A stretch of 64,000 nt of DNA, from NCBI RefSeq assembly GCF_030348765.1, contig NZ_JAUCEU010000007.1, positions 4,089,501-4,153,500 of the forward strand, given 5' to 3'. Under the pieces are notes generated by a model. That model did no database searches and was not told the origin of the DNA. It worked only from the letters and a program-made list of their open reading frames with translations. The DNA is from Neobacillus sp. CF12 (GTDB lineage Bacteria; Bacillota; Bacilli; Bacillales; Cytobacillaceae). Both the position numbers and the translations under genes were made by a program. Positions 53,951-62,300 of the stretch are shown piece after piece; position 1 is the first letter of the stretch, and each line of letters opens with the position of its first letter.

Positions 53951-54118
53951 ATGGGCCGTTGATGCCCGTCGGAGGTGAAAAAAGAGCACAGCGGTAACTA
54001 AAAGGGTCGTATGATTCCCGCAAGAGGCATAAAATCCCCCAAAAGGTATCTAATAGTACGATATGATTGCCACCAGAGCTGAAATAAAGGCAGATGCCCC
54101 CGCACACCAGCCCCTAAA
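53951..54118. repeat. degenerate 52-bp array, left of the tag locus
   Basis: The word GAT(G/T)CCCG(T/C) or GATTGCCAC recurs at 53961, 54013 and 54065, exactly 52 bases apart, with a further partial at 54093. Between them GGTA(A/T)CTAA recurs at 53993 and 54044. The stretch GTGAAAAAAGAGC...GCGGTAACTA (53975-54000) closely matches the 62.2 kb array, which shows the two are one family. Confidence 0.7.
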
Positions 54119-54136
54119 AAAGTTTTTATCTATACG

Positions 54137-54862
54137 TTATTTAAATTCTTTCCGAAGTACGCGTTTAATAAAGATTGGGAGGGCGATCATTCTTTTGGAT
54201 CTGGCTGGTTGGGTAATTAGGCGATAAAACCACTCTAAGTTTAGGTCGCGCCAAACTTTAGGAGCACGCTTAATAATGCCTGCCCAAATATTAAAGCAAC
54301 CACCTACACCGATGAAAATTCCTTTTTGAAACTGAGGAAGATGATCGGCAATCCACTTTTCTTGTTTAGGAAAACCAAGTCCGACCAAGACGATATCCGG
54401 ACGGGTTTGCTTAATTTCGTCTATGATAGAGGTATCCTCTTCATCAAAGTAGCCATGATGAAAACCAGCAATGCGAATATTCGGGTATTTATGTTTGATA
54501 TTCGCTACCGTTAAGTCAATTACATTTGGTTTGGTTCCTAAGAAATAGATGCTGTATTTTTTTTGATGAGATAATTGCAGCAGATTTTCCATTAGGTCAA
54601 ATCCTGTAAGCCGTTCCTTAAGGGGTGTACCAACCATTTTGGAAGCCATGATGATTCCGACACCATCCGGAGTAATATAATCGGATTTCCTAAGAACCTC
54701 ATCATAGAAGTCATGGGAATGTGCATAGGTAATAATTTCTGGATTAGCGGTAACGATGAATGTTTTTTGAGCCCGAGTAATTCTGGAATCGACATCCCTG
54801 ACCAACGCACCCATATCATCATTTACAAATTGATAACCCAATACTTCTTCAAATTTAAGCAT
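54137..54862 (-). CDS. tagA: WecB/TagA/CpsF glycosyltransferase (teichoic acid linkage unit)
   Basis: The 241-residue protein has the family blocks TANPEIITYAHS (about 38-49), DYITPDGVGIIMASK with the conserved Asp (about 61-75), GxDLMEN, YFLGTKPNVIDL, GFHHGYF and DIVLVGLGFPKQEKWI, then the C-terminal basic tail RLITQPARSKRM...KRVLRKEF. TagA adds N-acetylmannosamine to undecaprenyl-diphospho-GlcNAc, the second step of the wall teichoic acid linkage unit, at the inner membrane face; the basic tail is the expected membrane-contact part. The gene is divergent from the rest of the tag cluster, as in Bacillus subtilis. The GGGGATTGTTGC before the ATG is a weak ribosome binding site. Confidence 0.9.
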   Translation of the reverse strand: MLKFEEVLGYQFVNDDMGALVRDVDSRITRAQKTFIVTANPEIITYAHSHDFYDEVLRKSDYITPDGVGIIMASKMVGTPLKERLTGFDLMENLLQLSHQKKYSIYFLGTKPNVIDLTVANIKHKYPNIRIAGFHHGYFDEEDTSIIDEIKQTRPDIVLVGLGFPKQEKWIADHLPQFQKGIFIGVGGCFNIWAGIIKRAPKVWRDLNLEWFYRLITQPARSKRMIALPIFIKRVLRKEFK

Positions 54863-54945
54863 GCAACAATCCCCTAATCAATCCAATTATGATGTGTTTA
54901 AATTACAACAATAATCTACATATTTTTACAAATTCCGAAAGATTA

Positions 54946-54973
54946 TTGACATTTTACCATATAATACTACACT
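54946..54973 (+). promoter_or_regulatory. possible promoter of the tag operon
   Basis: A perfect TTGACA (54946-54951) is followed after 16 bases by TACACT (54968-54973). A TATAAT also lies only eight bases after the TTGACA and could be the -10 of another start. The region is the divergent gap between tagA and the first glycerophosphotransferase. Confidence 0.4.
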
Positions 54974-55023
54974 TTAAAAGGGAAGCGTAGTCTAGAAAGA
55001 GGAGGGAGCGCCCGTTTATTAGG

Positions 55024-56259
55024 GTGAAAAAAGAGATGAAGAAATTTCTAACAAATAGGCTGAAATCCTCTAAAAGTTTAGTACAGGTTCAAACACTTAA
55101 AGAAATTTTAAAAATAGGTTATTTACTACTTTTCAAAGTTGTATTTAGTGTATGCAAATTGTCACCACAAAAAAATAAGCTCATCTTTGTGATATCTTTT
55201 GAAGAGAATGCATTTTTTATCTATCAGGAATTGCTGAGGCAAAAGGCACCATTTGACATTGTGGTGTTATGCAAACCGACGTTGTACAAAGATATGAAAA
55301 ATAAATTTAATCAAGCCACAATAATCCCTTTTGAATCGCGGCATTTACTGAACTGGTTAAGGTCTATTTACCATTTGGCCACTTCCAGAATCATTCTGAT
55401 TGATAATTACTTTGCCTTTTTATCAACCATTCAATTCAAAAAAAATGTACAATGTATACAACTGTGGCATGCAGCAGGTGCATTTAAAAAATTCGGTTTA
55501 CAAGATCAATCGATTGTACATAGAAGGAATATCGCTTTAAAAAGGTTTAGAAAGGTATACTCGAAGTTTGATAAGATTATTATTGGTTCAGAAAGCATGG
55601 CGAACATTTTTACTGAAGCGTTTGATGTCCCTCAAACAAACTTCTTACGTACAGGGATTCCTAGAACGGATTTATTTTATGACCTACAGAAGCAGGAACA
55701 ACTGAGAAAAGAGTTTATTCAAAAGTACCCAGCTGTTAAGGGTAAAAAAGTAATTCTGTATGCACCTACATTTCGTGATACACAACTTGCGAATTATCAA
55801 ATCCAACTCGACATCGATAATATGTATAAGAGCTTGAAGCAAGACTTTATTTTAATCATAAAATTGCATCCTGCCGTTCAAACTAAGACTAATTATGCAG
55901 AAAGTTATCCTGGTTTTGTCTATGACTTTTCATCACATCAAGGAATAAATGAATTATTGGTCAATGTGGATTATTTAATCACGGATTATTCGTCGATTCC
56001 ATTTGAATATGCCTTATTAAAAAGACCGATGATTTTTTACCCGTATGATTTAACTTTGTATCAAAAGGATCGAGGCGTCATTGAAAACTATCAGCAAGAA
56101 GTTCCAGGTCCTATCGCATATGATAGTGACACAGTCATTTCATTAATCCTGAATAATAAATTTAATCTTGATTTGGTTTGTCAATTCTCTAGCAAGTGGA
56201 ATCAATATTCTACCGGTCATTCCTCAGCAGAGTTTGTTCGATATATTGTCAGCCAATAA
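55024..56259 (+). CDS. CDP-glycerol glycerophosphotransferase family protein
   Basis: The 411-residue protein is basic at the N-terminus and has the TagB/TagF glycerophosphotransferase blocks in order: QLWHAAGAFKKFG (about 141-153), IIGSESMANIF, GIPRTDLFYD, VILYAPTFRD (about 240-249), IIKLHPAVQ (HP motif) and DYLITDYSSIPFEYALLKRP (about 318-337). These enzymes transfer glycerol phosphate from CDP-glycerol onto the lipid-linked primer or growing chain at the cytoplasmic membrane. Whether it is the primase (TagB-like) or acts elsewhere cannot be decided; position and size fit a primase. The start GTG 55024 lacks a close ribosome binding site (GAGGAGGG is about 17 bases away), and ATG 55036 is an alternative. 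Confidence 0.88.
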   Translation: MKKEMKKFLTNRLKSSKSLVQVQTLKEILKIGYLLLFKVVFSVCKLSPQKNKLIFVISFEENAFFIYQELLRQKAPFDIVVLCKPTLYKDMKNKFNQATIIPFESRHLLNWLRSIYHLATSRIILIDNYFAFLSTIQFKKNVQCIQLWHAAGAFKKFGLQDQSIVHRRNIALKRFRKVYSKFDKIIIGSESMANIFTEAFDVPQTNFLRTGIPRTDLFYDLQKQEQLRKEFIQKYPAVKGKKVILYAPTFRDTQLANYQIQLDIDNMYKSLKQDFILIIKLHPAVQTKTNYAESYPGFVYDFSSHQGINELLVNVDYLITDYSSIPFEYALLKRPMIFYPYDLTLYQKDRGVIENYQQEVPGPIAYDSDTVISLILNNKFNLDLVCQFSSKWNQYSTGHSSAEFVRYIVSQ

Positions 56260-56286
56260 ACAAGTCACCTAGATGGAGGCATTATA

Positions 56287-57492
56287 TTGAGTAAGTCTTT
56301 GAAGGGTTTATTGAACCCAGGTTTAATCATAAAAAAACTATATTATATGGTATTTAATATTCTTGGTTTATTGCCTGCTAAGAAGAAGTTAGTGATGTTT
56401 GAGAGTTTCTTGGGGAAGCAATATAGTGATAATCCACGGGCGATATATGAATATTTACGAAAAAATCACCCGGAGTATCAATTGTATTGGAGTATTGATA
56501 AGAAATACAATGAAACCTTTCAAGAATTAAACATTCCATACATCAATCGCTTTTCAATCAAATGGTTATTGAACATGCCGCGAGCAAAATATTGGGTTAG
56601 TAATACGAGAATGCCTTATTGGATTCAAAAGCCAAATCATACTATCTTTTTACAAACATGGCATGGAACTCCATTAAAGAAACTAGCTGCGGACATGGAT
56701 GAAGTACATATGCCAGGAACAACCACCCAATCGTATAAAGAAAATTTCATTAAAGAAACGCGAAATTGGGATTATTTAGTTTCAGCGAATTCCTATTCTA
56801 CTGATATTTTTAGAAGTGCATTTAAATTTGATAAAAAAATCTTAGAAACTGGATATCCGCGGAATGACGATTTAATGAACCTCAACAACGGTGATCATAT
56901 TCGGAAACTAAAGGACAAGCTTGGAATACCGTTAGATAAGAAAATCATCCTTTATGCCCCTACCTGGCGTGATAATGAGTATTTTGAAAAAGGGCGCTAC
57001 AAATTCACCTTGCATTTAGACCTTAAACAATTCCAAAGTGATCTGGGTGAGGAATATGTCGTCTTACTTCGAATGCATTATTTAATCGCCAATAAACTAG
57101 ATATATCGGAATATCAGGGGTTTGCCTATGATTTTTCTACCTATCAGGATACACGCGAACTTTATTTAATCAGTGATCTCTTAATCACAGATTACTCATC
57201 TGTGTTTTTTGACTATTTATGCCTAAAGCGTCCGATCCTATTTTTTACTTACGATATTGAAAACTATCGAGATAAACTGAGAGGATTTTATTTCGATTTT
57301 GAAAAAAATGCGCCAGGGCCTTTAGTGAAAACAACTCAACAATTAATTGAGAACATTAAACAGCTAGAAAAATTAGATTTCCAACCGTCAGACTCCATTC
57401 ATACATTCCATGAGAAGTTCTGCAGTCTTGAAAAAGGAATTTCAACGGAGAGAGTAGTAAAAAGTGTTTTTTTAGAAAGGGCAGCAGAATGA
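56287..57492 (+). CDS. CDP-glycerol glycerophosphotransferase family protein
   Basis: The 401-residue protein begins at TTG 56287 with TGGAGG ahead. Family blocks are FESFLGKQYSDNPRAIYEYL near 37-56, LQTWHGTPLKKLAADM near 126-141, VSANSYSTDIF, GYPRNDDLM, IILYAPTWRDNEYF, LRMHYL and LITDYSSVFFDYLCLKRP, and near the end RGFYFDFEKNAPGP. It is closer to the C-terminal half of the large transferase at 59116 than to its neighbour. It should add glycerol phosphate to the polymer at the membrane. The next gene's ATGA overlaps its stop by four bases, so the two are translationally coupled. Confidence 0.88.
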   Translation: MSKSLKGLLNPGLIIKKLYYMVFNILGLLPAKKKLVMFESFLGKQYSDNPRAIYEYLRKNHPEYQLYWSIDKKYNETFQELNIPYINRFSIKWLLNMPRAKYWVSNTRMPYWIQKPNHTIFLQTWHGTPLKKLAADMDEVHMPGTTTQSYKENFIKETRNWDYLVSANSYSTDIFRSAFKFDKKILETGYPRNDDLMNLNNGDHIRKLKDKLGIPLDKKIILYAPTWRDNEYFEKGRYKFTLHLDLKQFQSDLGEEYVVLLRMHYLIANKLDISEYQGFAYDFSTYQDTRELYLISDLLITDYSSVFFDYLCLKRPILFFTYDIENYRDKLRGFYFDFEKNAPGPLVKTTQQLIENIKQLEKLDFQPSDSIHTFHEKFCSLEKGISTERVVKSVFLERAAE

Positions 57493-58295
57493 AATCATTA
57501 TTTCAAATTATTAAAGACAATGTTACCAACTTTTATTTAATTATCCGCTTATCGCTATTTGAATTGAAGAGTAGTAATAGTAATCATTATTTGGGGATAT
57601 TTTGGGAAGTGTTGAACCCGCTGATTTTAATCAGTATTTATTGGTTTGTATTTGGTTATGGAATTAGGGGGGGAGAGAAAGTAGGCGGAGTCTCCTTTCT
57701 ACCATGGCTGATTTCTGGAATCACCGTTTGGTTTTTTATTTCGCAGGCTTTGCTCCAAGGGTCGAAATCTATTTATTCCAGAATTAAAATTATCGCAAAA
57801 ATGAACTTTCCGATGAGTGTCATTCCTAGTTATGTTATCATGTCGTTGTTCTATCAACACCTGATCCTAGTAGGGATTGCGATGATTATATTAGCATTTT
57901 CCGGATACCTGCCTTCACTCTACTTTTTACAACTGCCCTATTTCATAGTAGCCAATATGTTATTATTACTATCGATTTCGTTGATTACTTCCACTTTATC
58001 TACGATTATTCGTGATGTACAGATGGTTGTCCAAGCAGTGGTTCGTGTGTTATTGTATTTAACGCCGATACTTTGGACGACTGAAAAGTTACCGGAAGTA
58101 ATTAACAATGCATTAAAGATTAATCCCGTGTACTATATTATTGAAGGTTATCGTTCGGCCTTGTTGGGAACGAATTGGTATTTTATCGAAAATCCTCTCT
58201 ATACTCTTTATTTTTGGGGATTGATCTTTCTATTATTACTAATCGGTTCAACGCTGCACATGAAGTTTAGACAGCGTTTTGTTGACTTTTTATAA
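57489..58295 (+). CDS. tagG: teichoic acid ABC transporter permease (TagG-like)
   Basis: The 268-residue protein has six predicted membrane helices and the ABC-2 polysaccharide/teichoic acid exporter layout: an N-terminal amphipathic segment NYLGIFWEVLNP-like (NHYLGIFWEVLNPL, about 32-45), GITVWFFISQALLQGSKSI, a middle helix pair, and PILWTTEKLPEVINNALKINPVYYIIEGYR split near 190-222. It moves teichoic acid polymer across the membrane together with an ATPase (TagH). Overlaps the upstream gene by four bases (ATGA). The ATPase partner, normally directly downstream, is not present here; tagD follows after a 160-base gap with its own promoter. Confidence 0.9.
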   Translation: MKSLFQIIKDNVTNFYLIIRLSLFELKSSNSNHYLGIFWEVLNPLILISIYWFVFGYGIRGGEKVGGVSFLPWLISGITVWFFISQALLQGSKSIYSRIKIIAKMNFPMSVIPSYVIMSLFYQHLILVGIAMIILAFSGYLPSLYFLQLPYFIVANMLLLLSISLITSTLSTIIRDVQMVVQAVVRVLLYLTPILWTTEKLPEVINNALKINPVYYIIEGYRSALLGTNWYFIENPLYTLYFWGLIFLLLLIGSTLHMKFRQRFVDFL

Positions 58296-58357
58296 TCTAT
58301 TGGAAGAAAAAAACAGAGATGCCGTCGGAATTTCCAGTAGTTTGTCAAAACGATGTA

Positions 58358-58366
58358 TGTTATAAT
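58358..58366 (+). promoter_or_regulatory. extended -10 promoter of tagD
   Basis: TGTTATAAT at 58358-58366 is a perfect extended -10 element about 90 bases upstream of tagD. A -35 match is poor (AGTTTG at 16 bases); TTGTCA at 13 bases is too close. This gap also separates tagD from the upstream genes. Confidence 0.5.
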
Positions 58367-58455
58367 TAATTTTGTGAAAAAAAACAACCATTTAAAAATA
58401 TATTTTTTTAATAGAGAAAAAAAGACATAGAAACGTAACGGGGGGAGAGGAAATC

Positions 58456-58848
58456 ATGAAAAAAGTTCTTACGTATGGTACATTTGATTTACTTCATTGG
58501 GGACATATCAACTTACTACAACGCGCAAAGGAATTAGGAGATTACCTAGTTGTCGCGATTTCAACAGATGAGTTTAATGCAATCAAGAATAAAAAAGCAT
58601 ACCATAGTTTTGAAAATAGAAAAATGATTTTAGAAGCTATCCGTTATGTGGATGAAGTAATCCCAGAGAACACATGGGAGCAAAAGATTCAAGACGTTCA
58701 AAAACATGATATTGATGTTTTCGTTATGGGTGACGATTGGGAAGGAAAGTTTGATTTCTTAGAAGATCATTGTGAAGTAATCTACTTACCGAGAACAGTA
58801 GGAATTTCAACAACGAAAATCAAAAAAGAATTATTAGTTGCTAAATAA
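58456..58848 (+). CDS. tagD: glycerol-3-phosphate cytidylyltransferase
   Basis: The 130-residue protein matches the full-length TagD family: KVLTYGTFDLLHWGH with the HxGH nucleotide-binding motif (His14 and His17), NRKMILEAIRYVDEVIPE around residues 55-72, FVMGDDWEGKFD near 95-106 and the RTVGISTTKIK motif near 114-124. It makes CDP-glycerol from CTP and glycerol 3-phosphate, the donor for the transferases on either side. GGGGGGAGAGG precedes the ATG. The gene is preceded by its own likely promoter and followed by a strong terminator, so it may be expressed separately. Confidence 0.95.
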   Translation: MKKVLTYGTFDLLHWGHINLLQRAKELGDYLVVAISTDEFNAIKNKKAYHSFENRKMILEAIRYVDEVIPENTWEQKIQDVQKHDIDVFVMGDDWEGKFDFLEDHCEVIYLPRTVGISTTKIKKELLVAK

Positions 58849-58915
58849 GTTCAAATTGCCTGAAATAACATTTCATAAGTAGGGTCATCTTTTGCTAAAT
58901 GATGATTTATGGCTA

Positions 58916-58981
58916 GGGACAATGAGTCAAACTTTTTACGCCTTACGGCAATAAAAAGTTTGATAAATTGCCCTTTTTTTA
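58916..58981 (+). terminator. long intrinsic terminator after tagD
   Basis: An unusually long imperfect stem runs from GGGACAA at 58916 through TCAAACTTTTTAC to a GCC-TTAC-GGC tip, back through AAAAAGTTTGA to TTGCCC, followed by seven Ts. Each arm is about 25 bases. Confidence 0.85.
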
Positions 58982-59015
58982 TTGAAAGGAAGACATACAA
59001 TTTTTTCCATACCCT

Positions 59016-59060
59016 TCGATGCTGTATAAATAGTGGGATTTCAGCGAACTACAGCATCGA
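59016..59060 (+). promoter_or_regulatory. 11-bp inverted repeat upstream of the large transferase gene
   Basis: TCGATGCTGTA (59016-59026) is perfectly complementary to TACAGCATCGA (59050-59060), with a 23-base loop and no T-run after it. It lies 55 bases before the start of the glycerophosphotransferase gene. It may be an operator or a leader RNA stem; the role is not known. Confidence 0.45.
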
Positions 59061-59115
59061 GTCTATTAGAGTAAGTTGCATATACTAAAATTAACAAAAT
59101 GATGAGAGGTGCGGC

Positions 59116-61998
59116 ATGAAGGTTTTAGAGCTGTTTTGGCATCCGACAGAACAAGTGGATTGTTCCTTATATGACTTAACGTATCAGGATGGCAAATTAA
59201 AGGTTGTTTTGAAATTTGATTACATAGAGGACTCGAAAGGAAAAATGTCTTTCCTTTTATCAGAAAGAACATCGAAGCAAGAGTTAAAATTCCCTGTGGC
59301 AGGGAATGGGAAGGGCGAGAGTAGCAGTTTATGGAATAGTGAAATTCCTATCCATCAACATCTTAATGCCTTTGGCAAGGGAATTTGGGATGCCTATCTC
59401 CTAATCGAAAAAGGTGGAAAAACAGAGCAAATCCGCATAAAAGATAAATTGAGTGAATCGATAGATGTTCCACCGTACTTTATCCAAAGTACGAATAAAT
59501 CGTTTATTCCCTATTCAACGATTAAGGGGAATCTATCCTTTAAATGTGAAGTGAGTAAAGCGAATCTGAAAATCGAAAATATCATCCTTGAAGAAAATGG
59601 AACCTTAAAGCTAAATGGTTTCTTCCTAGTACCTTCTTGGAATGTGAACAAGGTAACAGACGTGAAAAAATCACTTTTATTCCGTTCAGGGAAAAACAGT
59701 GAAAAAGAGCTACCTCTCGAAAATAGTATTCGTGAAGATATAACGGCCTTTTATGGACAAGCAGGAATGAACTACGATTGGACTGGATTTGAAATTGAAC
59801 TTGATTTTCAAGAGAACAACTTTGGAATAACCAATGGAAAATCAACAAAGCTGTTGATGAAAATTGAGCATGAAACATCGAGTATTACCCTGCCCATTGT
59901 GATTCCGACTACGATGATTTTTAATAAAAATGCCTCTATCCAAACACCTGAAGGCATTAAAAAAATCTTTCTTAATCAGGATAAAAAGGACGATAGCCTT
60001 TCGGTTCTTGTCACTAGAGATGAAATTCAAGCAGAAGTCGATACCATTTATTCCGATAACGGCGAAATCATCCTTAATGGTCGATTGATTACGACAAATG
60101 AAGATAAGTGGCAATCGTTAGACCATTGTAATCTGGTGATTAATAAAAGAGATACAAAAGAAGAGTATGAAATCAAGTTGAACTTAAATCAGTTCATTTT
60201 CTCTCATACATTTGTGATAAAAGAAATGCTAGAAAAAGGCTTGTTTACAGATGGAATTTGGGATTTGTATATTCGAGTGGAGAATAATTTATATCGCCTC
60301 GTCACTCGCTTAGACGGGATACCGAATAAACAAAAACTCATTACGATTCCACAGCAGCTGGCCGCCGATCAAGAGGGGAAATTGTTTGTTATAAAACCAT
60401 ACTATACCTTGCATGAAGAAGTGGCGATTTGGTCACGTGATTATCTAGCGACAAAATCAATCGACAAGGTGCTAATCGAGAACGGTATCTTAACAATAGC
60501 GGGCAAGTTAAACATTCAGCCTCCGAATGCAGATTTTCCAAGTGTGACAAAGGGTCATGTGACGATGAAAGGACTGTACGGTGCGAAATATGTACTGCCA
60601 GTTACCTGGACGTTAGAGAAAACAGGGAAAACAAAGCTAGAGTTTAACTTCACTGCTACTGTAGATTTAGCGGCAGAGGGCTTACTAGGGAGTAGTGATG
60701 AGCTTCTTCGCGATATTAATTTTGATTTAATCGCATGTGAAATTGACTTAGTAGATGGGATTGTACCGTTTACGATGAATATTGATCCCGCAAAAGTAAT
60801 CGTAACGTTTGAGGATCAACTGAAACAGAATCCTAAATACAAGAATAAGGTAGCCCAATGGGGAAAACTCCTTTATCGAGTTTGCAACAAGTTATTACCG
60901 ATTAACAGGAAGACGGCTATTTTCCAAAGTTTTCATGGAAAGAGTTATTCGGATAGTCCAAAGTATATTTACGAAGAAATACTTGCTGAGGGTCTCGAGA
61001 TGAAGTCGGTTTGGGTACTGAACAATCTTAAGTCGGACTTACCGGGCAATCCGATCATTGTTAGACCAAATTCTCTTAAATATTACTATTATATGGCCAT
61101 CGGTAAATTCTTTGTGAATAACGGGAACTTCCCTGATTTTTATCAAAAGCGTGAAGGCACGGTTCATTTACAAACATGGCACGGTACACCGTTAAAGAAG
61201 CTTGGGTTTGATATTGATCCAAACTCACCATCCTATGCCGAAAATACATCTCCTGCGCTGATAAAGCGAAATGAAAGATGGGATTATTTAATTGGACCAA
61301 ATGAGTATACATCTAAAATCTTACAAAGAGCATTTTGCTTTAAAAAAGAAATGTTAGATGTGGGTTATCCTAGGAATGATATTTTCTATAAAGGAAACCT
61401 GAAAACTGAAGCAGATCTGATTAAGAAAAAACTAAATATCCCGACTGATAAAAAGGTCATTCTCTATGCTCCTACCTGGAGAGACTATGACTTCCATAAT
61501 GGAAATCAACATAAGCCATACGAGTTTAAATTTGACTTGGATACGTTTAAGGAACGGTTTGGGGATGACCATGTATTGATTCTCAGACTGCATTACCGGG
61601 ATGCGAGCCGAATCAAAATTCAAGGGTATGAAAACTTTGTCTATAATTTATCGAGCTATGACGATATACAAGAGCTGTACCTAATTTCGGATGTACTGAT
61701 CACCGATTATTCATCGGTTATGTTTGATTATGCAAACCTAGATAGGCCGATTATCTTCTTCACCTACGATCTATCTCGATATGGATCCCAAGTCCGTGGA
61801 TTTTATTTCGACTTCCAAAAGGAAGCACCAGGGCCAATTGTTTTGAAAGACGAACAGCTCTTTCATTCGATCGAAAACATCGAAAGAATTCAGAGCGTAT
61901 ACACAGAGAGATATCAGAATTTCAAAGAGAAATTCTGTCATTGGGAAGACGGAAATGCAGCCAAGCGGACGATAGAGGCTGTATTTAAGAAGCAATAA
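59116..61998 (+). CDS. large CDP-glycerol glycerophosphotransferase with N-terminal accessory modules (TagF-like)
   Basis: The 960-residue protein starts at ATG 59116 after GAGAGGTG. The last 370 or so residues (about 590-960) are a complete glycerophosphotransferase domain: FQSFHGKSYSDSPKYIYEE, LQTWHGTPLKKLGFDID, IGPNEYTSKIL, GYPRNDIFY, VILYAPTWRDYDF, LRLHYRD, LITDYSSVMFDYANLDRP and RGFYFDFQKEAPGP. The first 580 residues are repeated beta-rich accessory modules with words such as GIWDAYLLIE, GIWDLYIRVE and (I)PYSTIKGNLSF. These resemble, in word order, the N-terminal parts of the proteins at 26786 and 63510. The catalytic part should polymerise glycerol phosphate at the membrane; the accessory half may bind acceptor or polymer. 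The family is much shorter without it. Confidence 0.87.
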   Translation: MKVLELFWHPTEQVDCSLYDLTYQDGKLKVVLKFDYIEDSKGKMSFLLSERTSKQELKFPVAGNGKGESSSLWNSEIPIHQHLNAFGKGIWDAYLLIEKGGKTEQIRIKDKLSESIDVPPYFIQSTNKSFIPYSTIKGNLSFKCEVSKANLKIENIILEENGTLKLNGFFLVPSWNVNKVTDVKKSLLFRSGKNSEKELPLENSIREDITAFYGQAGMNYDWTGFEIELDFQENNFGITNGKSTKLLMKIEHETSSITLPIVIPTTMIFNKNASIQTPEGIKKIFLNQDKKDDSLSVLVTRDEIQAEVDTIYSDNGEIILNGRLITTNEDKWQSLDHCNLVINKRDTKEEYEIKLNLNQFIFSHTFVIKEMLEKGLFTDGIWDLYIRVENNLYRLVTRLDGIPNKQKLITIPQQLAADQEGKLFVIKPYYTLHEEVAIWSRDYLATKSIDKVLIENGILTIAGKLNIQPPNADFPSVTKGHVTMKGLYGAKYVLPVTWTLEKTGKTKLEFNFTATVDLAAEGLLGSSDELLRDINFDLIACEIDLVDGIVPFTMNIDPAKVIVTFEDQLKQNPKYKNKVAQWGKLLYRVCNKLLPINRKTAIFQSFHGKSYSDSPKYIYEEILAEGLEMKSVWVLNNLKSDLPGNPIIVRPNSLKYYYYMAIGKFFVNNGNFPDFYQKREGTVHLQTWHGTPLKKLGFDIDPNSPSYAENTSPALIKRNERWDYLIGPNEYTSKILQRAFCFKKEMLDVGYPRNDIFYKGNLKTEADLIKKKLNIPTDKKVILYAPTWRDYDFHNGNQHKPYEFKFDLDTFKERFGDDHVLILRLHYRDASRIKIQGYENFVYNLSSYDDIQELYLISDVLITDYSSVMFDYANLDRPIIFFTYDLSRYGSQVRGFYFDFQKEAPGPIVLKDEQLFHSIENIERIQSVYTERYQNFKEKFCHWEDGNAAKRTIEAVFKKQ

Positions 61999-62260
61999 TA
62001 ATGGGCGAGTGAAGAAATGGGTTAGCGATAACTAATAGAGGCTATTGGTGCTCGTGGAAGTTGAAAAAAGAGGTAATTGGTAATTAGTGAGTGATATTGG
62101 TGCCTGTCGACGTGAATTTAGAGGGTCGAAGGGAATCATAGAGGGCTATTCGTGCCCGCCAAGGTGCAAAAACGTGGCTAGCGGTAACGAATAGAGGCTA
62201 TTCGTGCTCGTCACCGTGAAAAAACAGAGCCAGCGGTAACTATTATTACCTGGATCGTGA
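61999..62260. repeat. degenerate 52-bp array, right part of the tag locus
   Basis: TATT(G/C)GTGC(T/C)(C/T)G(T/C) recurs at 62043, 62095, 62147 and 62199, exactly every 52 bases, with a weaker fifth copy at 62251 and a shifted partial copy before 62043. A second word, GGTAAC or GGTAATTA/GGAATCA, occurs at intermediate points. The last unit shares GTGAAAAAA-x-AGAGC and CAGCGGTAACT with the array at 53.95 kb. It fills the gap between the large transferase and the glycosyltransferase genes. Confidence 0.8.
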
Positions 62261-62300
62261 ATAGATGAAGGTAGAAGTAGTGCAGGAAAGGAGAGATAGT

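Noticed and set aside
54946..54961. TTGACA with TATAAT only eight bases apart as a complete promoter
   Set aside because: The spacing is far too short for a sigma-A promoter; the TTGACA was instead paired with TACACT at 16 bases, at low confidence.
61999..62260. The 52-bp arrays as a CRISPR array
   Set aside because: The repeats are degenerate throughout, there are no constant repeats separated by unique spacers, and no cas gene is in the window.
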